Shown one piece after another: positions 1-6,165 of a DNA stretch of 6,165 bases. The notes beneath the pieces were generated by a model. It made no database searches. It had not been told where the DNA came from and saw only the letters and a list, made by a program, of their open reading frames with translations. Position 1 is the stretch's first letter, and each line of letters begins with the position of its first letter. A program made the translations under genes and the position numbers. The DNA comes from Alphaproteobacteria bacterium. Lineage in GTDB: Bacteria; Pseudomonadota; Alphaproteobacteria; Micropepsales; Micropepsaceae. Location of the stretch: assembly GCA_003246795.1 (NCBI GenBank), contig QKCS01000034.1, positions 1 through 6,165 of the forward strand, in the 5' to 3' direction.

Positions 1-2
1 AC

Positions 3-1931
3 GATACCGAGACGATCCGCGGCCTGGAATCCTCGCCCATCGTCGTCGACGGCGTGATGTTCGCGACCGGCTCGTGGAGCAAGGTCTACGCGCTCGACGC
101 GAAGACGGGCGAAGAGCTTTGGACCTACAATCCCGAGGTCCCCGGCGAATGGGGCCGCAAGGCCTGTTGCGACGTTGTCAACCGCGGCGTCGCCGTGTGG
201 AAAGGCCGTGTCTATGTCGGCACGCTCGATGGCCGCCTGGTGTCGCTCGACGCCAAGACCGGCAAACCGGTGTGGGACATCAACACCGTCGACCGCGGTC
301 AGCCTTATACGATCACCGGCGCCCCGCGCGTCGTGAAGGACAAGGTGATCATCGGCAACGGCGGCGCCGAACTCGGCGTGCGCGGCTACATCACCGCCTA
401 CGACGCCGATACGGGGAAACAGCTCTGGCGCTTCTACACCGTGCCGGGCGATCCGCGCGTGCCCGTCGACAAGCAGAATCAGCACCTGAAGGCCGCGCTG
501 CCCACTTGGAAGGAAGCCAAGACCGGCTGGAAATACTGGGAGGTCGGCGGCGGCGGCACGGTCTGGGATTCGATGGCCTACGATCCCGATCTCGATCTGC
601 TCTACATCGGCACCGGCAACGGCTCGCCGTGGAACCGCTACATGCGGTCGCCCGGCGGCGGAGACAATCTCTATCTGTCGTCGATCGTGGCGATCAAACC
701 CGACTCGGGCGAGATGGCCTGGTATTTCCAGACGACGCCCGGCGACAACTGGGACTACACCGCGACCCAGCATTTGATCCTCGCCGACCTTGAGATCAAC
801 GGCGCGACCCGCAAGGTCATCATGCAGGCGCCGAAGAACGGCTTCTACTATGTGATCGACCGCGAGACGGGCGGTTTCATCTCCGGCCAGAACTACATCC
901 CGGTGACCTGGGCCAAGGGCCTCGACGCGAAGGGCCGCCCGATCGAAGACCCGGCGTTCGCCTACGACAAGGGGCCGAAGATGATCCAGCCGTCACCCCA
1001 CGGCGGTCACAACTGGCAGCCGATGGCGTTCAACCCGCAGACCAAGCTGACCTACATCCCGGTTCAGCTGACGCCGCAGCTCTACATGGCCGACAAGAAA
1101 CGCGAGGTGAAGCCCGGCGTCTGGAACACCGGCCTCGACTTCGGCGGCATCGCCAAACTGACCGTGGCGGCGATCGCAAGCGGCCAACCTCTGCCGCCCG
1201 CGGAAGGCTGGATCGTCGCCTGGGATCCGATTGGCCAAAAGGAAGTCTGGCGCGCCAAGCATCCAACGTTTTGGAACGGCGGCGTGTTGACGACCGCGGG
1301 CAACCTCGTCTTCCAGGGCTCGGGCGACGGCATGTTCACGGCTTGGAAGGCCGACAGCGGCGAACAGGTTTGGCAGATCGACGCCAAGACCGGCATCATC
1401 GCCCCGCCCGTGACCTACATGGTCGACGGCGAACAATACGTGGTGGTTGAGGCCGGTTGGGGCGGCGCGGTGATCGCGTTCGCCCCCGAGCCCACGACGG
1501 CGATCCAGAAATACGGCAACTACGGCAAGATCTTCGCCTTCAAGCTCGGCGGACAGAAGACGATCGAGACGCAAGCGACGCCGCGCCCGCCGATGGAAAA
1601 GCCGCCCGAGCAGACCGCGAGCGCCGCGACCATCGCCAAGGGCGAGAGCACGTTCCATCGCTTCTGCGCCGTGTGCCACGGCTTCCTCGCGATGAGCGCC
1701 GGCGAAGTGCCCGACCTGCGCTACTCCGCGCCGGAGACCTTTGATCGCTACGACGAGATCGTGCTCGAAGGCGAACGCGCGCACAACGGCATGGCGTCGT
1801 TCCGCGATCAGATCGACGAAGACGACGTGAAGGCGATCCGCGCCTACGTCCTCAGTCTCGCGCAGGCGGCCTACGCCATGGAGAACGCGACCCCGCAAAC
1901 CCCGCCGCCCGCGAATGGCGGCGGAAACTGA
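3..1931 (+). CDS. PQQ-dependent quinohaemoprotein alcohol dehydrogenase (5' end outside window)
   Basis: This is a periplasmic type II alcohol dehydrogenase: an eight-bladed PQQ propeller oxidises the alcohol and a C-terminal cytochrome c domain accepts the electrons. The frame is open from base 3, and homologous sequence precedes the first Met at 54, so the gene starts before the window. Roughly 80-90 residues, including the signal peptide, are missing. In the visible 642 residues I see repeated propeller motifs (ALDAKTGEELW, SLDAKTGKPVW, AYDADTGKQLW), the vicinal Cys pair (165-170), likely calcium ligands Glu (369-371) and Asn (618-620), the PQQ-stacking Trp (564-566), catalytic Asp in GDNWDYTA (753-755) and Lys (834-836). 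A linker leads to haem motif CAVCH (1665-1679), with probable axial Met in NGMASF (1791-1793), then a Pro/Gly-rich tail. Thr, not Asp, sits two residues after the catalytic Asp, which suggests a calcium rather than lanthanide enzyme. The substrate cannot be read from sequence. Confidence 0.95.
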   Translation, partial: DTETIRGLESSPIVVDGVMFATGSWSKVYALDAKTGEELWTYNPEVPGEWGRKACCDVVNRGVAVWKGRVYVGTLDGRLVSLDAKTGKPVWDINTVDRGQPYTITGAPRVVKDKVIIGNGGAELGVRGYITAYDADTGKQLWRFYTVPGDPRVPVDKQNQHLKAALPTWKEAKTGWKYWEVGGGGTVWDSMAYDPDLDLLYIGTGNGSPWNRYMRSPGGGDNLYLSSIVAIKPDSGEMAWYFQTTPGDNWDYTATQHLILADLEINGATRKVIMQAPKNGFYYVIDRETGGFISGQNYIPVTWAKGLDAKGRPIEDPAFAYDKGPKMIQPSPHGGHNWQPMAFNPQTKLTYIPVQLTPQLYMADKKREVKPGVWNTGLDFGGIAKLTVAAIASGQPLPPAEGWIVAWDPIGQKEVWRAKHPTFWNGGVLTTAGNLVFQGSGDGMFTAWKADSGEQVWQIDAKTGIIAPPVTYMVDGEQYVVVEAGWGGAVIAFAPEPTTAIQKYGNYGKIFAFKLGGQKTIETQATPRPPMEKPPEQTASAATIAKGESTFHRFCAVCHGFLAMSAGEVPDLRYSAPETFDRYDEIVLEGERAHNGMASFRDQIDEDDVKAIRAYVLSLAQAAYAMENATPQTPPPANGGGN

Positions 1932-1982
1932 GCCTGCGTTAACGCCTGATCGCGCCTTGCTGGCGCACCGGGACTGCGATAC

Positions 1983-2015
1983 CAACGCCGCTCCACGACA
2001 CGTGGGGCGGCGTTG
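1983..2015 (+). terminator. 15-bp hairpin between the dehydrogenase gene and hisS (terminator or leader element)
   Basis: The left arm 1983-1997 pairs with the right arm 2001-2015 over 15 consecutive base pairs around an ACA triloop. There is a single G-U wobble (T1992 with G2006). The wobble pairs only in + strand RNA, so the structure is oriented with the flanking genes. It begins 52 bases after the dehydrogenase stop and ends 29 bases before the hisS ATG. No run of T follows (the next bases are AGTCATTGAAGG), so it is not a textbook intrinsic terminator. It could terminate or protect the upstream transcript, or act in the hisS leader. A smaller 5-bp hairpin (1952-1966) and the palindrome GCGTTAACGC (1936-1945) share the gap. 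I see no convincing promoter there. Confidence 0.6.
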
Positions 2016-2044
2016 AGTCATTGAAGGCGCGCCGATCGGACGAC

Positions 2045-3535
2045 ATGGCGAACGAGAAACCGAAAAAAACGCCTGCCGAAAAGCCGCGCGGCTTCCGCGA
2101 CCGGCTCGGGGCGGAGCTTTCGGCCGAGCGCCAGATGCTCGACACGATCCGCGATGTGTACGAGGCCTACGGCTTCGACCCGCTCGAAACGCCGTCGATC
2201 GAATTCGCCGACGCGCTGGGCAAGTTTCTGCCGGATCAGGATCGCCCGAACGAAGGCGTCTTCGCCTTCCGCGACGACGACGAGCAATGGCTGTCGCTGC
2301 GCTACGACCTGACCGCGCCGCTGGCGCGCTTCGTCGCCGAACGTTTCGACGAACTGGCGAAGCCCTTCCGCCGATACCAGGTCGGTCAGGTCTTCCGCAA
2401 CGAAAAGCCGGGCCCCGGCCGCTTTCGCGAGTTCACGCAGTTCGACGCCGACACGGTCGGCACGGCCTCCATGGCCGCCGACGCGGAGGGCTACATGATG
2501 CTCTGCGACGTGCTGGAGCGTTTGGGTCTCGCCGGCAACTACGTCGTCAAGGTCAACAACCGCAAGATCCTGAATGGCGTCTTGGAGTCGATCGGCATAT
2601 TGCAGGGCGCTGACAACGAAGCAAAGCGCCTGACGGTCTTACGCGCGATCGACAAGCTCGATCGCCTCGGCGTCGACGGCGTGCGACTGTTGCTGGGCGC
2701 GGGCCGCAAGGACGAGTCCGGCGACTTCACGAAAGGCGCGGGCCTCGCACCAGACTCCATCGCGCGCGTCGTCGCGTTCACGCAAGCCGGCGGCGACGAT
2801 CGTGGCGCCGTCTGCGGCGAACTCGAACGTCTCGTGGGCAACAGCGAAGAGGGGCGGGCGGGCGTCGCGGAGTTGCGCGAGATCGACGCGATCTTGGGTC
2901 AATGCGGTTATGAATCTGCGCGGGTCGGATTCGAGCCCTCAGTCGTTCGCGGCCTCGCGTACTACACGGGTCCCGTCGTCGAGGCCGAATTGACGTTTCA
3001 GGTGACGAACGACGACGGCCAGCTCGTCCGTTTCGGCTCGATCGCAAGCGGCGGTCGCTACGACGATCTCGTCACGCGCTTTAAAGGCGTTCAGGTTCCG
3101 GCGACCGGCGTGTCGATCGGTGTCAGCCGACTGCAAGCGGCTCTGGCGGCGAAGGGGCTTGACGCATCGGCAGCGGCCACGCCGCCCGTCGTCGTCCTAG
3201 TTATGGATCGCGCCGCCACCCCCGACTACTTCGCGATGGTCAAGGAACTGCGCGCGGCGGGCATTCGCGCCGAGGTCTATGCCGGCACGTCCGGCATGAA
3301 GGCGCAGCTCAAATACGCCGACAAGCGCGGAAGCCCTGTCGCCGTCATCGAAGGCGGCGACGAACGCGCGAAGGGCGTCGTGACGCTGAAGGACCTTCAA
3401 CTCGGCGCCGAACGCGCGAAGGAGATCAAGGACCGCGACGCCTGGGCCAAGGGCGGCGAGGCGCAAGTCACCGTGCCGCGCGGCGAACTCGTTGCCGCCG
3501 TGAAGAAGATCCTGGCCTCGCAGAGCGCACGCTGA
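2045..3535 (+). CDS. hisS: Histidyl-tRNA synthetase, divergent alphaproteobacterial type
   Basis: This cytoplasmic class II synthetase attaches histidine to tRNA-His using ATP. The protein is 496 residues from ATG 2045. I prefer that start to the in-frame TTG at 2021 because homology begins only at about KPRGFRDRLG, and a GGA lies 4 bases upstream of the ATG. The catalytic core includes LRYDLT (2297-2314), the motif 2 stretch beginning FRNEKPG (2393-2452, with motif Arg at 2396-2398) and the HisA motif RGLAYYTG (2948-2971). The anticodon-binding domain spans about residue 380 to the end. LRYDLT and GRFREF differ from the LRPEGT and GRYRQF of Escherichia coli HisRS and resemble the alphaproteobacterial and eukaryotic style. 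The Asp of RGLDYY is Ala here. The stop overlaps the hisZ start by one base, which indicates a shared transcript with the regulatory subunit of histidine biosynthesis. Confidence 0.96.
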   Translation: MANEKPKKTPAEKPRGFRDRLGAELSAERQMLDTIRDVYEAYGFDPLETPSIEFADALGKFLPDQDRPNEGVFAFRDDDEQWLSLRYDLTAPLARFVAERFDELAKPFRRYQVGQVFRNEKPGPGRFREFTQFDADTVGTASMAADAEGYMMLCDVLERLGLAGNYVVKVNNRKILNGVLESIGILQGADNEAKRLTVLRAIDKLDRLGVDGVRLLLGAGRKDESGDFTKGAGLAPDSIARVVAFTQAGGDDRGAVCGELERLVGNSEEGRAGVAELREIDAILGQCGYESARVGFEPSVVRGLAYYTGPVVEAELTFQVTNDDGQLVRFGSIASGGRYDDLVTRFKGVQVPATGVSIGVSRLQAALAAKGLDASAAATPPVVVLVMDRAATPDYFAMVKELRAAGIRAEVYAGTSGMKAQLKYADKRGSPVAVIEGGDERAKGVVTLKDLQLGAERAKEIKDRDAWAKGGEAQVTVPRGELVAAVKKILASQSAR

Positions 3536-4701
3536 TGATCGCCGTGCCGCCTTACGACGCCGACACGATCGCGGCTCTCGACGCGCAGGCGGCGACCTTG
3601 CTCGGCGTGTTCAAGACCTACGGCGCCGAACGCATCGAACCCGCGATTGTGCAGCCCGCCGACGCGTTCCTCGACCGCATGGGTGAGGAGCTGCGCCGCC
3701 GCACCTACGTCTTCACAGGCCCGGACGACACAGAGCTCTGTCTTCGTCCCGATCTCACGATCCCGACCTGCCAAGCCTATCTCGCGCGCGTCCCCCTGGC
3801 CGACCGCGCGTTGAAGCTGTGTTACGCGGGTCCTGTCTTCCGCCACGATCCGAAAACGCCGGACCGTCCGGGTCAAAGCTTCCACGCTGGCGTCGAGAAC
3901 ATCACCGGCGTGAACCCCGCCGCGGCCGACGCCGAGGCGTTGATCCTGACGGACAACGCACTCGCGCAGGCGGGTTTGAAGAACGTCGAAGTCATGGTCG
4001 GCGATCTCGGAATCTTCGCGGGACTCTTGGATACGCTCGGCATCCAACCGCAATGGGCCGAGCGACTGCGCCGCCACGTCTGGCGCCCGTCTTATATGGG
4101 CGAACTGTTCAAGCGGCTGACGGGCGAGGCCGCGTCCGCCAATGCCTTCCTCGCGCATGTCGGCGCGCTGCCGGCCGGCGAGGCGCGCGCCGTCCTGCGC
4201 GATGCGTTGGCGCTCGGCGGTAGCCGCCACGTCGGCACGCGCACGATGGAAGAGATCACGGAACGCTTCCTCGAACAGGCAGCCGACGCCTCGTCTGCGC
4301 GCCTGCCGCGCGAAGCGGCCGAGCTGATTTCTTCCTTCCTTGCCGTGAAGGTCCCCGCCGATCAGGCGGTCGACGCGCTGCACAAGCTTGCGCGCGCGGC
4401 CTCGGTCTCGCTCGACCAGCCGATCGCCGCGCTCGAACGCCGCCTCGGCCTCATCGAGCGCCACGGGTTCAAGCTGCCGCGCGCGATCTTCGCCGCACAG
4501 TTCGGCCGGCAAATGGAATACTACACCGGCTTCGTCTTCGAGTTCCGCGCCAACGCGGGCGACAAACCGGTCGCGGGCGGCGGCCGTTACGACACGCTTC
4601 TGACCGCGCTCGGCGCGCCGAAGCCCGTGCCCGCCGTCGGTCTCGCGGTCTACGGCGAGCGTTTGCTCGCCGCGCGGCGCACGCAAGGGGGCGGCGCATG
4701 A
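3535..4701 (+). CDS. hisZ: ATP phosphoribosyltransferase regulatory subunit (HisRS-like paralogue)
   Basis: HisZ is a catalytically inactive paralogue of the HisRS core. It assembles with HisG to form the first enzyme of histidine biosynthesis, supports its activity and mediates histidine feedback. The 388-residue protein keeps recognisable HisRS-like segments: LCLRPDLT (3736-3759), AGPVFRHDPKTPDRPG (from about 3826) and GRQMEYYTGFVFEF (from 4504). It lacks the anticodon-binding domain present at the end of the preceding hisS product and stops soon after the core (AVYGERLLAARR). The start ATG at 3535 shares its A with the hisS TGA (TGATG). No Shine-Dalgarno motif precedes it, so translation probably depends on reinitiation after hisS. 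The downstream hisG start overlaps its stop by four bases. The position between hisS and hisG and the missing C-terminal domain distinguish it from a second HisRS. Confidence 0.94.
   Translation: MIAVPPYDADTIAALDAQAATLLGVFKTYGAERIEPAIVQPADAFLDRMGEELRRRTYVFTGPDDTELCLRPDLTIPTCQAYLARVPLADRALKLCYAGPVFRHDPKTPDRPGQSFHAGVENITGVNPAAADAEALILTDNALAQAGLKNVEVMVGDLGIFAGLLDTLGIQPQWAERLRRHVWRPSYMGELFKRLTGEAASANAFLAHVGALPAGEARAVLRDALALGGSRHVGTRTMEEITERFLEQAADASSARLPREAAELISSFLAVKVPADQAVDALHKLARAASVSLDQPIAALERRLGLIERHGFKLPRAIFAAQFGRQMEYYTGFVFEFRANAGDKPVAGGGRYDTLLTALGAPKPVPAVGLAVYGERLLAARRTQGGGA
4685..4691 (+). promoter_or_regulatory. Strong ribosome binding site for hisG
   Basis: AAGGGGG lies inside the last codons of hisZ with six bases between it and the ATG at 4698. 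It fixes the hisG start and contrasts with hisZ, which has no visible Shine-Dalgarno motif. HisG could therefore be made by independent initiation as well as by coupling through the ATGA overlap. Confidence 0.7.
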
Positions 4702-5669
4702 CCGTTCTGAACTTTGCGATCCCATCGAAGGGCCGCCTGCAGGAACAAACGCTCGCGTTCCTCGCCGACGCGGGTTTGCATGTCGCCCAGTCGCGGGGGA
4801 ATCGCGACTACATCGCGTCGCTGAATGGCGTGGACGACGTGATCGTGTCGCTGCTGTCGGCGGCCGAGATCGCGGACGAGTTGCGTGCCGGCCGCGTCCA
4901 CTTCGGCATCAGCGGTGAAGACCTCTTGCGCGAACATGGCGCAGCCGATCATACGCATGTCGTCGAGAAGCTTGGCTTCGGCCGCGCCAACGTCGTCGTC
5001 GCCGTGCCGCGCGCGTGGATCGACGTTTCGACCATGGCCGACCTCGACGACGTGGCGGCGACGTTTCACCTGCGTCACCACCGCCGCCTGCGCGTCGCGA
5101 CCAAGTATCTGAATCTGACGCGGGACTTCTTTGCCGGGCACGGCATTGCCGACTACCGCCTCGTCGAAAGCTTGGGCGCGACAGAAGGCGCGCCGGCAGC
5201 GGGCACGGCGGAGGCGATTGTCGACATCACGACGACGGGCGCGACGCTCGCCGCGAACGAACTCAAGGTCCTGGACGACGGCCGCATTCTTGAAAGCCAA
5301 GCCGTCCTCGCCGCGAGTTTGCGCGCCTACTGGTCGAACGGCGCGCGCCAGGCGGCCTTCGGCCTCCTGGAACGTGTCGCCGCCCGCGCGCTGGCGAAGA
5401 GCGCACAGATCCTGCGCATCCGCATGGACGCCGGTGTCGAAGCCGCGCTGCCGTCGCTGGAACGCAGCCTCGGCGCGCGCGTCCTGTCGAAAACCGCCAT
5501 CGGTAATGGTGCGGGCGAAGCGGCGATCCTGGTGCCGGAAGCGAATCTAATGGCCGCCGTCGCGCTCTTGCGCGGCACGGGCGCGCAAGGCGCCGTCACG
5601 GCGCACAAGGCCGACTATGTCTTTACGCCGGCGAATCCGCTCTACGCGGCCCTAATGGCGAAGCTTTGA
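4698..5669 (+). CDS. hisG: ATP phosphoribosyltransferase catalytic subunit with C-terminal extension
   Basis: HisG condenses ATP with PRPP to give phosphoribosyl-ATP, the committed and feedback-controlled step of histidine synthesis in the cytoplasm. The 323-residue protein starts with the family signature IPSKGRLQEQTL (residues 8-19). It has SGEDLLREHG near residue 72, RVATKYLNLTRDFF near 133 and the PRPP-binding loop DITTTGATL (176-184, bases 5223-5249). The catalytic part ends near residue 230. HisZ-dependent short HisG proteins usually end about there (about 210-230 residues), but this one continues for roughly 90 residues. That tail alternates strand-like and helix-like segments (RIRMDAGVEAALPSLERSLGA, then GEAAILVPEANLMAAVALLRG, then GAVTAHKADYVF), with the spacing expected of the ACT-like HisG_C domain of long-form enzymes. 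The start ATG overlaps the hisZ stop (ATGA). It is the last + strand gene visible here. Confidence 0.95.
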   Translation: MTVLNFAIPSKGRLQEQTLAFLADAGLHVAQSRGNRDYIASLNGVDDVIVSLLSAAEIADELRAGRVHFGISGEDLLREHGAADHTHVVEKLGFGRANVVVAVPRAWIDVSTMADLDDVAATFHLRHHRRLRVATKYLNLTRDFFAGHGIADYRLVESLGATEGAPAAGTAEAIVDITTTGATLAANELKVLDDGRILESQAVLAASLRAYWSNGARQAAFGLLERVAARALAKSAQILRIRMDAGVEAALPSLERSLGARVLSKTAIGNGAGEAAILVPEANLMAAVALLRGTGAQGAVTAHKADYVFTPANPLYAALMAKL

Positions 5670-5688
5670 AGACCCAGACCTTCAGAGC
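5663..5688. terminator. Hairpin spanning the two convergent stop codons
   Basis: Bases 5663-5671 can pair with 5680-5688 over nine base pairs, including one G-U wobble (T5666 with G5685), around an eight-base loop. The arms contain the hisG TGA (5667-5669) and the complement of the acetyltransferase TGA (5682-5684). It lies where a bidirectional terminator for the two converging genes would be expected. No T tract follows on either strand and the stem is only moderately stable, so a terminator role is inferred mainly from position. Confidence 0.35.
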
Positions 5689-6129
5689 CGCTTCGACATG
5701 AGACGCCGCTCCGACAGTCGATACCCGAGCCGACGGTAAAGCTGCGCGGCACGGTCTTTCTTCGGCATCGCCTCAAGATGCAGCGCCTGGATCTTCAAAC
5801 GCCGCGCCAGGATGTGCAGTTGCCGCAACGCGGGCCGAGCCGACGCCGGCGCCGCGATCCGCCTCTTCGACATAGAACTCGTCCAAGAACCCGTCGACTC
5901 CGCCGTACTCGATACTGAAGCCAAGCCCGACGACGACGTAACCCACCGGCCGGCCGCCTCGTTCGATCATGAAAGCCAAACCGTGTGGCGTGCCCGCGCA
6001 AAGCATCTTCACGGCCCGCCTACTGGCGGCGGACAGCGGATGGCCATCCTCGTCGTTGAAGGCGATCGCCATGCGGGTCAACTGGCGGAGATCGGCGGGC
6101 GAAACTGGACGCAGAACAACGCGGCTCAT
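5682..6129 (-). pseudogene. GNAT-family N-acetyltransferase gene with a one-base frameshift
   Basis: GNAT enzymes move an acetyl group from acetyl-CoA to an amine; the acceptor here is unknown. Two overlapping minus-strand frames carry complementary halves. The upstream half (ATG at 6129 down to about 5833) reads MSRVVLRPVSPADL, then GRPVGYVVVGLGF, DEFYVEEADRG and the acetyl-CoA loop RGAGVG (5839-5856), matching R-x-x-G-x-G. The downstream half (from about 5831 to TGA 5684-5682) reads ALRQLHILARRLKIQALHLEA and ends with LYRRLGYRLSERRLMSKRL, the usual GNAT C-terminus. Removing one C from the CCC at 5832-5834 (GGG on the + strand) joins them into a continuous protein of about 148 residues, a normal length. 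The interruption may be a real mutation or a sequencing error. An in-frame GTG at 6159 and open frame to the window edge mean the start could lie further upstream. It converges on hisG and is probably a separate transcription unit. Confidence 0.8.
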
Positions 6130-6165
6130 TGTCAGTGCGTCAACGTTCGCGTCCACCACTGGCTC

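Noticed and set aside
1957..1985. Possible promoter for hisS (TTGCTG, 17-base spacer, TACCAA)
   Set aside because: The -10 match is poor, the element overlaps the foot of the hairpin, and such matches arise easily by chance.
993..2021. Minus-strand open frame of 342 codons antisense to the dehydrogenase
   Set aside because: The composition is Arg/Ala/Val-rich without domain signals, and it is fully explained as a shadow of the dehydrogenase coding strand.
2021..2044. TTG at 2021 as the hisS start
   Set aside because: It would add eight residues with no family support, sits directly after the strong hairpin, and the ATG at 2045 is the more usual start codon.
1932..2044. Histidine attenuator leader peptide or T-box before hisS
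   Set aside because: I found no short frame with a run of His codons and no T-box-like conserved segments in the 113-bp gap.
3361..3422. Direct repeat CGAACGCGCGAAGG (3361-3374 and 3409-3422)
   Set aside because: It is in frame within hisS and encodes two ERAK-type segments 16 residues apart. Biased codon use in GC-rich DNA explains the nucleotide identity.
3397..4725. Long minus-strand open frame (442 codons) antisense to hisZ and the end of hisS
   Set aside because: The translation is low-complexity, rich in Arg, Ala, Gly and Asp, with no recognisable motif, and it lies opposite a well-supported hisZ. Long antisense frames are expected in GC-rich DNA with strong third-position bias.
4650..5300. 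Minus-strand open frame of 216 codons antisense to hisG
   Set aside because: No family motif is visible and the plus strand carries clear HisG signatures over the same bases.
5826..5840. Programmed ribosomal frameshift in the acetyltransferase
   Set aside because: A +1 shift would need the GCC-reading tRNA to re-pair on CCC, which is poor pairing, and GNAT genes are not known to need recoding. Mutation or sequence error is simpler.

Overview
The window reads as a GC-rich chromosomal stretch from an alphaproteobacterium. Codons favour G/C at third positions throughout. The hisS-hisZ-hisG gene order and the divergent HisRS sequence (LRYDLT, FRNEKPGPGRFREF, RGLAYYTG) are typical of that class. 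I cannot place it more finely from sequence alone. No mobile element, CRISPR array, tRNA, rRNA or prophage signal is visible, and the region looks like ordinary housekeeping DNA rather than an accessory island.

Layout. Positions 1-1931 (+) hold most of a PQQ- and haem c-containing alcohol dehydrogenase whose 5' end lies before the window. A 113-bp gap follows (1932-2044) and contains a striking 15-bp hairpin. Then come three tightly packed genes on the + strand: hisS (2045-3535), hisZ (3535-4701) and hisG (4698-5669). They overlap by 1 bp (TGATG) and 4 bp (ATGA), so they almost certainly form one translationally coupled unit. On the opposite strand, ending 12 bp from hisG, is a GNAT acetyltransferase gene (6129-5682) split by a one-base frameshift.

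How the genes work together. HisG and HisZ form the ATP phosphoribosyltransferase that commits ATP and PRPP to histidine synthesis, and HisS charges the product onto tRNA-His. HisZ is a catalytically dead HisRS paralogue, so the operon places a true tRNA synthetase beside its paralogue that acts as a regulatory subunit. The dehydrogenase is a periplasmic alcohol-oxidising enzyme with no evident link to histidine metabolism.

Points most worth a second look: HisG appears to be the long form with a C-terminal ACT-like extension although a HisZ is present; the strong hairpin before hisS; the divergent HisRS type, which in known relatives goes with an unusual tRNA-His; and the precisely locatable frameshift in the acetyltransferase.
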